Source of the DNA: Reticulascus tulasneorum
Lineage: Eukaryota > Ascomycota > Sordariomycetes > Glomerellales > Reticulascaceae
Assembly (NCBI GenBank): GCA_001557505.1
Contig: LSAX01000002.1
Coordinates: 1,860,001 to 1,924,000, forward strand
Length of the DNA stretch: 64,000 bases
Reading direction: 5' to 3'
Shown here piece after piece: positions 21,613 to 32,255 of this stretch. Position 1 is the stretch's first letter; each line of letters begins with the position of its first letter. The notes under the pieces were generated by a model. The model saw only the letters and a program-made list of their open reading frames with translations. It searched no databases and was not told the DNA's origin. Both the position numbers and the translations under genes were made by a program.

Positions 21613-23042
21613 AATGGGGACAAGTAAGCCTGGTAGCCCAGGCAGCAATGCCCCAAGCTCGAAGAGCCCTCGCGACAGTCCACGACGCGACGACGGTAGG
21701 TTCTGACTGTCATGCTTTCACGATTGCGGAAATCCACTCAAGGCACTGTCGCACAATCGCGCCAGCGATTGATTGCTGCTGCAAACCCCATTGGCGCAAT
21801 TCATGGGCACGATCAACTGACGTCAAACAGCTCCCGAGGTTGAAGCTTTTGTGTCCATTCCAGTCACCGGCGCGTTTGCGGACGTGGACAACACTGGGCA
21901 AATAGAAGCTGGCGGCACTGACGAGGAGGACGAGTTCACGCCAAGTATCTTTGACGACGAATCCGCGAGCAACTTGAGCGAGTCCACATCGGTCAGGTCG
22001 AGCATCTATGAGCACAGCTATAAGAATGGGCGGAGGTACCACAGGTTTCGACATGGACGATACCCTATACCAAACGACGAGACGGAGCAGAACCGCGAGG
22101 ACATGCTCCATGCCATGATGATGGAGGTCACTGATGGGAAGCTTTTTTTTGCGCCGATAGGAGAACAGCCTCAGAAGATCATTGATCTGGGGACTGGGAC
22201 GGGTATATGGGCGATCGAGAGTACGGATTCAAGCTCCCAAAGCTCTAGGGCGCTCGTAGACTAACCGTAGCTACCTAGTGGGAGATGCTTACCCGAGTAG
22301 TGAGGTTACAGGGATTGACCTCAGTCCCATCCAGCCTGTATGGGTGCCGCCAAACGTCAAGTTTATCGTCGATGACATTGAGGATTCCTGGCTGAACGGC
22401 GATAACTTCGACTTCGTCCATGGACGTAACTTAATTCCTGCGCTGAAATCCCCAGTTGGCATGCTGAAGAGTGCAATCGCGTAAGACGCTCAATCGCTGT
22501 CGTCAATTCTCCGTTCGCTAACTGCCCCGAGTGCAGACACATGAAACCGGGCGCATGGGTTGAGCTTCAAGATGTAGATGGCCAAGTCCACTGTGATGAC
22601 AGGACAATGCCCGACGACTGGCCCGTGTTAAGGTTCACGAATCTCCTTGTTGAGGCGTTTGCCAAGTTTGGTACAAATTCCCACGCGGCCGTGTTTGGGC
22701 GACAATACCTGGAGGAGGCTGGCTTCGTGAATATTCAACACAACACGGTTAAACTCCCGTACGGGACATGGCCGAAGGATAGGTTAGCCTCTCCTGGTTG
22801 ATAGCAGAAGCGTCCGAGGAAGCTGACGATGCCACAGGACCATGAGACTAGTAGGGATGTACTATCGAACTGCGTGCGAAGAGTTCTTCCCTGCCGTCGG
22901 TGCGATCCATTTTCAGATGCTCGGTTGGTCCCAGATTGAGATGGAGGTTTTCTTCGCAGAGTGCAGGAGGGCAATGAGGGACCCCAGCGTGCATGCTTAT
23001 GGTATGATGCATTTCTGGAGCGGCCAGAAGCCACTGTCATAG
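21613..23042 (+). CDS. LaeA/UMTA-type SAM-dependent methyltransferase
   Basis: Five exons: 21613-21695, 21831-22220, 22279-22480, 22537-22782 and 22838-23042, about 375 residues. The short first exon encodes a Ser/Pro-rich leader (MGTSKPGSPGSNAPS), joined in frame to an acidic stretch. The class I methyltransferase motif I is IIDLGTGTGIWAIE; motif II-like GIDLSPIQPVWVPPNV and the following DFVHGRNL are typical of the fungal UMTA/LaeA group, which includes TAM-like domains. No membrane segment is visible. Relatives act as regulators of secondary metabolism and development or as pathway methyltransferases; the substrate here is unknown. No polyketide or peptide synthetase lies in the window. 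Confidence 0.88.
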
Positions 23043-23817
23043 ACTTTGCAGTCGAGAGAACCAGTAGTAGTTTGACGCACGGCAGATATAATTGGAGGTG
23101 TATTATAAACCTAGTAATCCCTAATGGTTAGGCTGAGAAATCGTGTCTAGCCGTGATGTAGAGAGATGCTAAGTTTCGCAAGAGAGCTGTGGCATACTAC
23201 AAGATAACATAAGCGACAGTAACGTGTACGGATCTTTTGAAATCCGTTGAAAAGTTGGTATGTAAACGGAGTAGGTTTTCTGCGTGTACTATCAATACCA
23301 ATCAATGACCAAATTGCTGGTCCAAAAGAAGAAAAGCAACGGAGTCGCTTCAATTTAGTAGGTAAACAAATTCCAATCTTCTCGACTGAATATCCAACTT
23401 GTTGAGTAGGCTACATTGTCTCGATTGTAAATGGTATCACCTCCGCCTTATCACTGCCAAATCTTTGCTTTCCTGGATATTATCCGCCGTCGCCAGCAGA
23501 AAGACTAAGGTGGCGAGTTGGACCAATATACGCCTGGGTATGTGGCCCTGTCTCACTTACACCTTTTGGCAAACCTGACTGATGACAATTAAGCATTGTC
23601 ATATCCTTGCCACTAACAGTGCTGACGATAAATCTACATTCGCCCTTTGGTCATTCGGACTGTGAAGGGTATATGGCTAGAAGTCGAGAAAGAGAAATGG
23701 TCGGCATGTAAGGTGGTTCTTGGAAAGCAATCGGCGAAGAGCTGTGCAATTAAGACTGTTGGACAGTCGACGTTTCTTCAAGAAATTGCTTAAGTTTCTG
23801 TCTGACTTATATATAAG
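23043..23817. other. Convergent spacer between methyltransferase and HET gene
   Basis: Relatively AT-rich; nothing recognisable beyond presumed 3' flanks. Confidence 0.45.
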
Positions 23818-26205
23818 TCAGAGCAGTTCTATGTTCTCAGTTACCAGCCCAAAGTCTGTCATGACCTCCCCATCCATAACACCATGAACATAGCATTCGC
23901 CAACCAACGCAAACGACCTCCCCATTCCAACCTTCCGAACCACAAATGGCGTATCGCAGCCATGAAATATGGCTAGCTCATCGCCAACCTCCGTCAATAG
24001 TGGCATAATACCAATGTAGCCCCGCGCGGTGATACACAAGTGGTATTTATTCATGGTGAGGGCAAAGCTCCGTAGGTATGACGCGCACCTGGATGGCATT
24101 ATGGAGGACAGTGGTGATTTTGTGCCGGCGCCCAGCGAGGTGATGTAATCAAATACCAAGTCCGGGTTTCGCTTGAAACCAAGATAGGCGGAAATGCATA
24201 AGACAGGAATGATGACGATTGCTGGCATAACTCTGAGTATGGGAGTCAGCAAAAGCAGAATACCTCCACAAATCGCAGAGAGTTGCTTGATGTACATCGA
24301 TGCGCCTATGATGGGCCATAGGATCCTCAATGGCACATATCGGAGCATCGTTAGGACCAACGGCATGCATACTATGGCAAGTACGAGTGCAGCGCCTGCT
24401 GCAGCAACGAGAAGGAAGCTATCAATATTCTTGATAGTCTTGTACTGCTCGCCGTACTCGGCTGGTGCTCTCTCAAAGTCGCAGCTTTGATTAGCAATGA
24501 GAGTTCTCCAAACCGCCTCCTCGATGGACTCCCCAGCAGGATATTCAGGGACTTTTAGGCGAACCAATATCTGGTTAACAAATGTTTCGTACATGGATGG
24601 GCTGATCATTAAGCGGCCGGGTAAGACAGCTATAACCATGTCGAAGCGAATGCCCTTCAAGATGAGAATCCCTGCGGCTTCGTCCAGATTGAAATCCGGT
24701 GAAGTATCCAGAGCAGCTCGGTATGATCGCTTCGCGCCATCCGCATCGCCGCCCTTGGCCACATCTGACGCCTCGGATTCCTCCCTCTGCCTATCACGAA
24801 CAGAGGATCTGTACAATTGATAGTGCTTTTCCTGGGCATACGTAACTCTTGTCCAATCGGGTACCCAGGAGGGCATATCATCCAGGTTTTTAGTTTGGGA
24901 AGGTCTCAAACCAGCACTGGATAATAGCTCAGCACATCTGCCCCTCCGAATCAGGGCAGCCGCAAACCGCCGACTAGTTATGCCCACGGTCTCCGAATAG
25001 TTCGGCCTAAAGTCAGCGTGGTGTCCATCGGCCGCGAGTCCGAGCAAGGCATACAAGCGATCCACGGGAAGGGTTGCGAGGAAGTTCGAAGTCCGTGGCA
25101 GTAGATCCAGCAGGTCAGGTTCTCCAAACGGAAACACCTGGCCTTCGGCGCGATTCTGAAGCATCTTCCCACGAGACAAGTGTTCATAATTCTTTATGGC
25201 ATCGAAGTCGGATCGAACTGACAAAGATTTGTTGCGGACGCCGTCCTTCTCCACCTCGCGAGCAGGGGAGACAGCATCAACGGCGGCGAGACTCATGAGC
25301 ATGTAAGGCACAGTCATATAACCCCAGGCTCTCATTCGAAAGTCGGCGATAGTAAATAGGGCAAGAGCTCCCTCATGAGCTTCCCGAAACTCGTTGAACT
25401 GCTTCGATCTGTTGAAGATCCAGTGCCTGTAGCCAGCGAAAATGAGGTGGGTATTATCGCTGTACGTTTTTGCTCCCAGCCACAGCTTAACCCAATCGAT
25501 CTCTCGATTGCCACATGATACCACGAGTTCTGTTGCATAGACAAACTCCTGGATGACCCAGGCTCGTCTAAACCATGCACGACGCCAGAAAGCTCGTAAT
25601 GCAGCCCATTTAAGGTCTTCTGGTGTCGGGAGATCTAGCCCCTTTGTCTGAGCAATTTTAAGGCCATTTTGACCTGGCAGATTGGACATGTCGTTCAGAT
25701 ACTCCGAGTGGTCTGCGATATTTTCGAGCAGCTTGATAGCGAGAGAGCTGTTGTCCCCTGCTGGGCCAAGATCGACCTGGACTCGCGAAGCAATCCGGTA
25801 GATATCCGGCATAAGGCCAATTTGGTGAACCTTTTCATTGGAGGTTTTGTCAGCTTGGTTGATACATATAGCATCTACCCAGAGAATGCGATCCTGGTCT
25901 GGCAATAAGAGCCTTTGCAGAATGGAATGAAGCGTTGCGGTGACTGGAAGAACTGCTCGGTCGTCAACGAGGAGTTGGAATGGCGTATCGCTGTTGTTTC
26001 CCCAGTGATATGATATTGCTTCATAACTAACATGATGAGTTAAGTAGCACGCACCGTCCTCTGATGCGTGGAACGAGGGATTTTTCAATTCGATAGTAAA
26101 AATGGAACCTCTCAGGGTTTGATTCGGCTGACCTGCATAGAGACGAAGAAGGCGAATATTTCTTGCGCCTTCTTTTGAGTTCAATGGCTCGTAAACGTAG
26201 TTCAT
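23818..26205 (-). CDS. HET-domain protein with internal hydrophobic membrane block
   Basis: Single exon, 795 residues from the Met at 26205; an in-frame Met at 26313 lies in a poorly coding leader. The N-terminal third carries the heterokaryon-incompatibility (HET) domain: YEAISYHWGN, then RILWVDAICINQAD, QIGLMPDIYRIASRVQV and FRRAWVIQE. HET domains occur in fungal non-self recognition proteins that can trigger programmed cell death after fusion of unlike hyphae. Unusually, a block at about 24175-24430 encodes several hydrophobic stretches (SFLLVAAAGAALVLAIVCM, ICGGILLLLTPIL, AIVIIPVLCISAYLGF) with the strength of membrane helices, followed by a soluble tail typical of HET proteins (ARGYIGIMPLLTEVGDELAIF). 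No STAND NTPase or repeat domain is visible. Confidence 0.88.
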   Translation of the reverse strand: MNYVYEPLNSKEGARNIRLLRLYAGQPNQTLRGSIFTIELKNPSFHASEDGACYLTHHVSYEAISYHWGNNSDTPFQLLVDDRAVLPVTATLHSILQRLLLPDQDRILWVDAICINQADKTSNEKVHQIGLMPDIYRIASRVQVDLGPAGDNSSLAIKLLENIADHSEYLNDMSNLPGQNGLKIAQTKGLDLPTPEDLKWAALRAFWRRAWFRRAWVIQEFVYATELVVSCGNREIDWVKLWLGAKTYSDNTHLIFAGYRHWIFNRSKQFNEFREAHEGALALFTIADFRMRAWGYMTVPYMLMSLAAVDAVSPAREVEKDGVRNKSLSVRSDFDAIKNYEHLSRGKMLQNRAEGQVFPFGEPDLLDLLPRTSNFLATLPVDRLYALLGLAADGHHADFRPNYSETVGITSRRFAAALIRRGRCAELLSSAGLRPSQTKNLDDMPSWVPDWTRVTYAQEKHYQLYRSSVRDRQREESEASDVAKGGDADGAKRSYRAALDTSPDFNLDEAAGILILKGIRFDMVIAVLPGRLMISPSMYETFVNQILVRLKVPEYPAGESIEEAVWRTLIANQSCDFERAPAEYGEQYKTIKNIDSFLLVAAAGAALVLAIVCMPLVLTMLRYVPLRILWPIIGASMYIKQLSAICGGILLLLTPILRVMPAIVIIPVLCISAYLGFKRNPDLVFDYITSLGAGTKSPLSSIMPSRCASYLRSFALTMNKYHLCITARGYIGIMPLLTEVGDELAIFHGCDTPFVVRKVGMGRSFALVGECYVHGVMDGEVMTDFGLVTENIELL

Positions 26206-26667
26206 AATGAAAATACTGTTAGAAAATATGAAGTTGATGGTAAGGCTCCCACGAGGAGAGGCTTGGAATTTATGGTGAGTCTCGTGGCGTACTATCCCTG
26301 ATTTCAGCCGCACGATTGGGCATCCAATTGCTCTTGGCGGGAGCCGCAGCGCTTCCCAATGCTCGCCCCTTTCGCTAGCTGAGCCTCTTGAGCGCTTATG
26401 CTCAGATTTTCTTGGAGGAGTCTCTCGTTTGCATCACCCACTGGTTTCCAGCTTTGCTCAGTAGAAATGATGGGACAATTCTTAATAATTGTGCAGCTAA
26501 CAATACTTGGCTGAAAAGGCCAAGGTCTAGCACTCAAAAAGTGTTCAGCTTTTGGCCCATGCCCAAACCATTCAAATACGCCAATGTCCATAATGCTGTC
26601 TCTACTGGATGCAGCCCCCCAATGCTATGACTTGCAAACAGGATTAGATATGTGAGAGTCCTGCTTT
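26206..26667. other. Spacer between HET gene and Bas2-like gene
   Basis: Contains the HET gene promoter and the 3' flank of the Cys-repeat gene. No further feature was seen. Confidence 0.4.
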
Positions 26668-27757
26668 CTACCTTCTTGTCACTGTGAATCCGCATCCCGT
26701 CTTTCCGTTCTCGTTAGCTACAGCCACCGCTGAGCAAGCACCTTTCGGCCCAGCACAACAGCCAGAAGCACAGTCTGCATTGGCGAAGCACTGGCCTGTT
26801 ATGAACTGCTGCCCGTTTCCAGTCCCGACATTCTGCGATCCCGGAGCATTCAGGTCGACCACCCCGGATCCTGTATTCGCTGGTGGCTGTTGAGCTACCG
26901 GTGGTGTCGCAACAGCGCCATTCCCACCAAAGCCGCAGCCTGTCTTTCCGTTTTCATTCGCAACGGCGACCGCAGAGCAGGCGCCCTTGGGTCCCGCGCA
27001 GCAGCCAGAAGCGCAGTCCGCATCGGTGAAGCATTGACCAGTGATGAATTGCTGCCCGTTACCTGTACCGACATTCTGAGACCCGGGGGCGTTCAGGTCA
27101 ACCGCAGCGGACCCGGGTGCTGGTGCTGCGACTACAACCAGTGGTGGATCAGCGGTCGCTGGTGCCTGAACGACGGGATCTACGGCCGCAGGAGCGCCGG
27201 CAGTGCGGAAACCGCATCCAGTCTTCCCATTCTCGTTAGCCACAGCGACAGCAGAGCACGCGCCCTTGGGGCCGGCGCAGCATCCGGAAGCGCAGTCGGC
27301 GTCACTGAAGCACTGTCCTGTGATAAACTGCTGCCCGTTGCCGGTGCCGACATTTTGCGACCCTGGTGCGTTCTGATCTATGCCAACCGCCACACCAGCT
27401 GCCGGGTTTGCTGGAGCTGCCGTTCCTTGCGCTGGCGGCGGTGCTACAGCTCCGCCATCACCAAATCCGCATCCCTGTTTGCCGGCTTGAAACTGTGCCC
27501 CGAGTCCGGAGCAGATGCCGGCGCCGCTGAGGGTCGCACAACATGTTGATGCGCAGTCTGCGCTGCTGAGACAGGCACCACCTATGAATTGCCCGCCGCG
27601 GCCATTGCCGATGTTCTTCTCGCCGGCTGGATCTGGTGTGAGTGGGCTGGGGATTGCGAGGACTGATGCCGCCACTGAAACATGTATTAGTGTGCGGAGT
27701 ACCAAATTTAACAAGGGCCGGCTCACATAATGCAGAAATGAAAGTGAATCGAAGCAT
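26668..27757 (-). CDS. Secreted protein with four Bas2-like Cys repeats
   Basis: Two exons: 27727-27757 and 26668-27674, intron 27675-27726. Splicing creates a clear signal peptide (MLRFTFISALLAASVLA) and a 345-residue protein. Four six-Cys modules lie at residues 29-81, 111-166, 204-259 and 284-340, with Cys spacing C-x5-C-x3-CC-x6/8-C-x13-C, linked by Ala/Pro-rich spacers. Modules 2-4 are almost identical (GSQNVGTGNGQQFITGQC, GCCAGPKGACSAVAVANENG); module 1 is diverged. The single-module relative is called biotrophy-associated secreted protein 2 (Bas2) in the rice blast fungus, where it is expressed during invasion, but homologues occur in saprotrophs too. The molecular role is unknown. No anchor is seen, so the protein is probably released or wall-associated. 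Confidence 0.87.
26686..27621 (-). repeat. Four-copy intragenic module repeat (about 165 bp each)
   Basis: Module DNA lies at about 27463-27621, 27208-27375, 26929-27096 and 26686-26856. Copies 2-4 encode nearly the same peptide but differ at many third codon positions when read side by side, so the identity is kept at protein level rather than by very recent duplication. Confidence 0.8.
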
Positions 27758-29749
27758 GTTGTTAATTAAGTTAAATCGGGTCTCTCAAAGACTGAAGAAT
27801 TGAAGAACGATACTAAGGACCCCGGGTTTGTGAGTGACGTTCGAAAGGAGTCGGTGATGCTCGTAATAATAGTAAATGAAACAAGACTCGGATTGCGACA
27901 GCATCTCCATTATATACAGTCGTTCCATGTTTGCACTTGAGATCGCTGCAGCGTCGATCCGTTCATCGACGCTTGGTCTAAAATGTCGTCGTCTCTTGTC
28001 ATGATCAGACTCGAAGCACTTCCCGTCGCAGAGGCCTGTCCCGTACAGGCCACCCAAAACGAGGCTGGGTTGGTTACGAGGGGAGGCGACTCCCACTGCA
28101 CCACGCAAAAAGTAAGCATAAAGAGTGCCTATGGCTTCTGCGGATTAGCGTTCGGGCGGTAGTCTTTTGTGCCCATCTCGAACGTTGGCGTGACGGGGTT
28201 GATGTTTCGGGTTTGACCGAGAACAAGTCCAAACGCCAACCCCTGAAATTTTAGCGGACGCAGGGGTCCGATTCAATGCATCCCCATTTGAAGTTTGCAC
28301 CCATTCCGTGCCAAAAAAGGATCCAAGTAGCCAGAGTCCCGGATATGCGACGATCTTCCTACGATCCGGGTTTCCCCGTTTCCCCAGATGTGCAATCCCA
28401 TGTGTCCATCTTGCCGTTCGATTCGTCGGCTCATGGTGTTTGGAAAGATCGTGTCGTGCTTGGTCCGGCGCTTGGTGGCGCTGTCACGCTCGGCCGGCTT
28501 CATGCCCGGCGCTACGGTTTGACCTTGCATGTGCACTTTGACAGCGGCTGCTTGCTGTTCTGATTGAGCTGTCACTGCCAAACCCAGGACTGCTGGAATG
28601 AGGCTGCTGCAAGGGTGGAGTGCTGCCTCTTTTCAGTCATCGTCCAATGCAAGAAAAATACATGTCCATACTCGCCTGGCAAGAGACTTCTGACTGAACC
28701 CCTCAAGGACCGAAGGATTGTGTTCTTCCAGGCATCGAGAGTTCGTGGCTTGTTTCTCTCGTGTCAGATCCAAGTAATCGGGCCTAGTCGTCTCAGTTCT
28801 CAGGAGACGAACCGAAGACTACCCCCGAGGTCCGGAGTAATTCGGCCTCTCCTGCTAAAAGCTACGTCGCATCGGAACATCTTGCTAATTCGAGAATATC
28901 AATAAGAAAGCATTGGTAGATGCTCTCACGAATGCCTCGGGTGAGGCAACGCTGTGGGTGGTGCTCGACAGCGACAATGATGTCGTCAACTGCTTGACAG
29001 AGCTGGATGCCTGTGATATATTGATTCTCATAGCTGATTTAGTGAGGTTTTGATTCTCAGTTCTCCCCAATATCCTCCAAGATATTCTACTGAATATTCT
29101 GCTGAATATTGCCCTGAATATTTTAGAAGTCGCTAGCCCCCTGGTTTGATGCTTCCTTCTCTTCCTCGGCCATCGTGGCCTTGAAACGCGGGAAAGCTAC
29201 CTACAATGGAAGGTAAATATCCAGCCATGGAATCTGCAGCTGAGCGTATTGGGTTTGAATATTTTGCCGAATACGCTTCTGCGCCAGACTTGATTTGGCA
29301 ATGCATTGGAGTAAGCATCGCAAGTACAGGACAACGATATCAAAGATGTCTCAAATGTGTCTAATATACCTTGTTTATATGTCTTATAGATAAAAATGTC
29401 GTTTATGAAAGTCACAATTTTTTATCGAGGATTTCAAGAAATTTTGTGCCTCTGCAAGATCTTGAAAAACTGGGAGCGTACATCTCTCGAATTTCATACT
29501 AAATGCCCCCCACTGTCATTGGATGCAACCCCACGACCCCGGCTTATCAGCCGCCAATGTCAGCCAGACTGAATCTCAACCTCACTCATGAGGCTTGCGA
29601 AAGACTGTGAGATTCGATGGTGCTTCAGCTACCTGCCTTGTACCCTAGACGTAAATCCCACAGGAAATCGCGCGCACGAGCCGTCGCCGAGCAAGTGATA
29701 ACGCACTCGGTCTCGCAGGCTTGATCGGCCCGGCAAGGCACGGCACACA
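27758..29749. other. 2-kb region without a confident gene
   Basis: Several open frames (28276-28563 both strands; 28564-28905) have no recognisable domain. A plus-strand stretch at about 28896-29053 reads KALVDALTNASGEATLW and ends in a hydrophobic run; it looks protein-like but has no start and stops just upstream, so it may be a gene relic. A small 12-bp tandem repeat follows at 29087-29122. The last 150 bp form the promoter of the next gene. Confidence 0.4.
29087..29122. repeat. Three imperfect 12-bp tandem units
   Basis: Units CTACTGAATATT, CTGCTGAATATT and GCCCTGAATATT follow each other directly. A related GAATATTTTGCCGAAT word occurs at about 29256. No function is evident. Confidence 0.7.
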
Positions 29750-32125
29750 ATGGCGGATAACGGGAGATTTGACTTCCTGCCCGGGAAGAATGAGCTCGAA
29801 ACCACGAGACGACTTCATCAATTGGATTCCTTAAATACCCAATTCAAGGCATTCCTGGCCGAGCAGCAAGCAATTGGGACGCCTCGTGACCAGCGAGCTC
29901 GATACTTCAGAGCATCATCGGTCGTCAATTTCGTCACTCCAGAACTCGTGCCGCAAGCGGAGGCCTATAGCGCCAACGATGTCCTCCGAAACTGGGCTCA
30001 AACCTTTCCAACGGAGGAGTCTCTTACGATTCTGCGCCATCAGTTGTTACGCCGGATGGGAGTGAAAGTGTCGACGGACGATGTATCTGTAGAATACGAC
30101 GTGGATAGTTCGGATCCAAGGTGGTGCCCTGCTCTCCGGCTCCTTTCCGATGATAGCAGGATGAAATCAGTGCCCACGAAAGCATTCCACCCTTCACTCT
30201 ATACTCCTGGGCTGCCAAAGGGCTTTGAACCCGCCGAGAGTCTAGTTCCGCGCATCAACCAACTCTGGCCGAGGACACTAGGAGCAGCACCCTCAAAATC
30301 AGACGATATCCAAGAAAAATATCCCTCAAACTTGTCAGGAAACATTGTGTTCTCCTGGCAGGTGTCCTCACTAGGTCGTCGGCATCAGCTCTTCGATCTT
30401 ACGGAGCTCGGGCTTGATCAACATGGTTACCCGATACAGCTTGGGATAAACAAATGTGCAGAGGTGCGTTCCAAACTTCAGGCCAGACACAGACACGCGA
30501 AACTGCTGCGACAAATAGCATAGTGCTGACAAAATAGGGCTTTGACGATGTGGTAAATTCGCATATCGTCCTCCCTCGTAGTACGGTATCCAAGAGCATA
30601 AATGATGCATTCACAGGCAATGTACCATGGTCTGGCAGGGTATCCGGTAGTGTATGGTAAGAAAACCTGGATTAAATGCCTGTACACTCTAACAGGAAAA
30701 CCAGGCGGCTCAAATGTCCCGGAACACCTTCATTAGACTTGTCGGTAGCTGCCTTCCTGCTCTCGCAGATAACGCTGCCAGGGCTAGAACAGCACCCATG
30801 GCAATGTTTCCAATTTCTTGACTGCTTCTCAGGCAGCTGGTGTATCGGTAACTCCTGCGATCGTCTAGGGAGAATGGCCTGTTGCGAAATTGCCAAAGGT
30901 TGGGTTACGCTTCAATACCACCTGCGATACTTCACCTGTGCATGCGGGAATCTCCCTGCCGCACCCCAAGAAGAGGAAGGATTATACTCGCTTCCAGAGA
31001 CAGGATCATTGACGTCTATATCAGGGGGCATGAAGTTCACTTTCAAGGAGTCACGCTTCTCTATTGGATGCAGTACCACCATTAACTCGCAGTTTCCCAT
31101 CTACAGAATGGTTGTTTTGCAAGACACGCCTTTGACTTCGGCGTCTGCCGGCCTCCGCGGAGTGCTGTCCGGTCAGCCGCAATGGGCGAAGCATGGCATC
31201 AAGCCATGTCGTGAAGGAACTGGTGTAGCTGCCTTTCAGTCCGCTGTGCGAAATATGATTGACGTATGGACCCAGGAGTGGGATCACACGTTGGGCACTG
31301 TCGATGAACTACTAAGATGCAAGGCAAGTGCATCATCTCCTCTGGATCTCTGGGAAAATCTGCTGAATATCCTCTCTTTATGATAGATGGACAACGTGCT
31401 CGACTCTCCCCGCCGGGGTGAGCTCATGTTTGATGACTCCTTCAAGCGCTCAGCTATGTACTTCAGCTCCCTCCAACTCCTACGAATTTTCGGCGAAAGT
31501 ATCCGCGAGAGCGTAGGCTGTGTGCGAGAAATAGAAGAGAAATCGATCGATTCCCTTCGGGAAATCTTCGAGCGCGAGTTAGAGCCTGAAGTCGCCAAGC
31601 GAATCATGGAGGTTACAATTGCAAATTGGGAGAGCGTAAGGTCGGCCCTAGTTCAGAGTTCCGAAAAGATTCTTGCCAGGATCCAAAGCAAGAATGACGA
31701 AGTCAAGAGTCTTCGAGACGGGGTAAGAAAATTGGCTGCCATCGTGAATGGAATCGTCAACTAATACTCTGCGTAGCTTTTCAACGCCACTTCCTTGCGG
31801 GAGGCCTCGAGGGGCATAACGCTGAATCGATATATTCTCATCTTTACCACCATGACTATTTTCTATCTTCCCTTGACTTTTGTTGCGGTAAGTGTTCCGT
31901 TTTCTTTCTTTAGCTGGTAATTAGTTGCTAAGACCTTTTTAGACCCTCTTTTCAGCACATATGTTCGATGCGCCAGAACCGTCCCGAACCCAGACGTCTT
32001 TCTATATCACGGTTGTTCTTATGTCTGTATTAACCTATGTTCTTTCTGGCAGCCTTTTCTTGGGGGTGACACCAGCAGACCAACGTCGGGGTTGGGTACC
32101 CAGCATTTTTACCAAGCGGAGATGA
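29750..32125 (+). CDS. CorA-like fungal membrane protein (second copy of fold), GC-AG intron
   Basis: Six exons: 29750-30463, 30538-30656, 30696-31323, 31387-31722, 31777-31887 and 31944-32125. The long N-terminal part is soluble (WCPALRLLSDDSRM, WSRTL-like segments) and of unknown fold; exon 3 is the least certain and may hide one more intron. The C-terminal part has the CorA-like signature: a long helix (SVGCVREIEEKSIDSLREIF...), then NATSLREASRGITLNRYILI and two membrane helices (FTTMTIFYLPLTFVATLF; FYITVVLMSVLTYVLSGSLF). The loop between helices lacks the GMN motif of true Mg2+ channels. The family is expanded in filamentous fungi without a settled function. The intron 31324-31386 starts with GC (AAG/GCAAGT) and ends in TAG. 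Confidence 0.75.
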
Positions 32126-32255
32126 AGACAATATTAAAGCTTAGGAGACACATGCACAAGCCAATGTCACGATAGCCCAGTGACAACTCATCAGAAAGAA
32201 ATCATTTAAATTCAACGTCTCATATTACCGTTACTCATTACATTTATGCCATCGC
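32126..32255. other. Short convergent spacer
   Basis: 130 bp between convergent genes, AT-rich, presumably both 3' ends. Confidence 0.5.

Noticed and set aside
28273..28581. Minus-strand ORF with a signal-like upstream stretch
   Set aside because: No ATG in frame before the hydrophobic segment and no known family.
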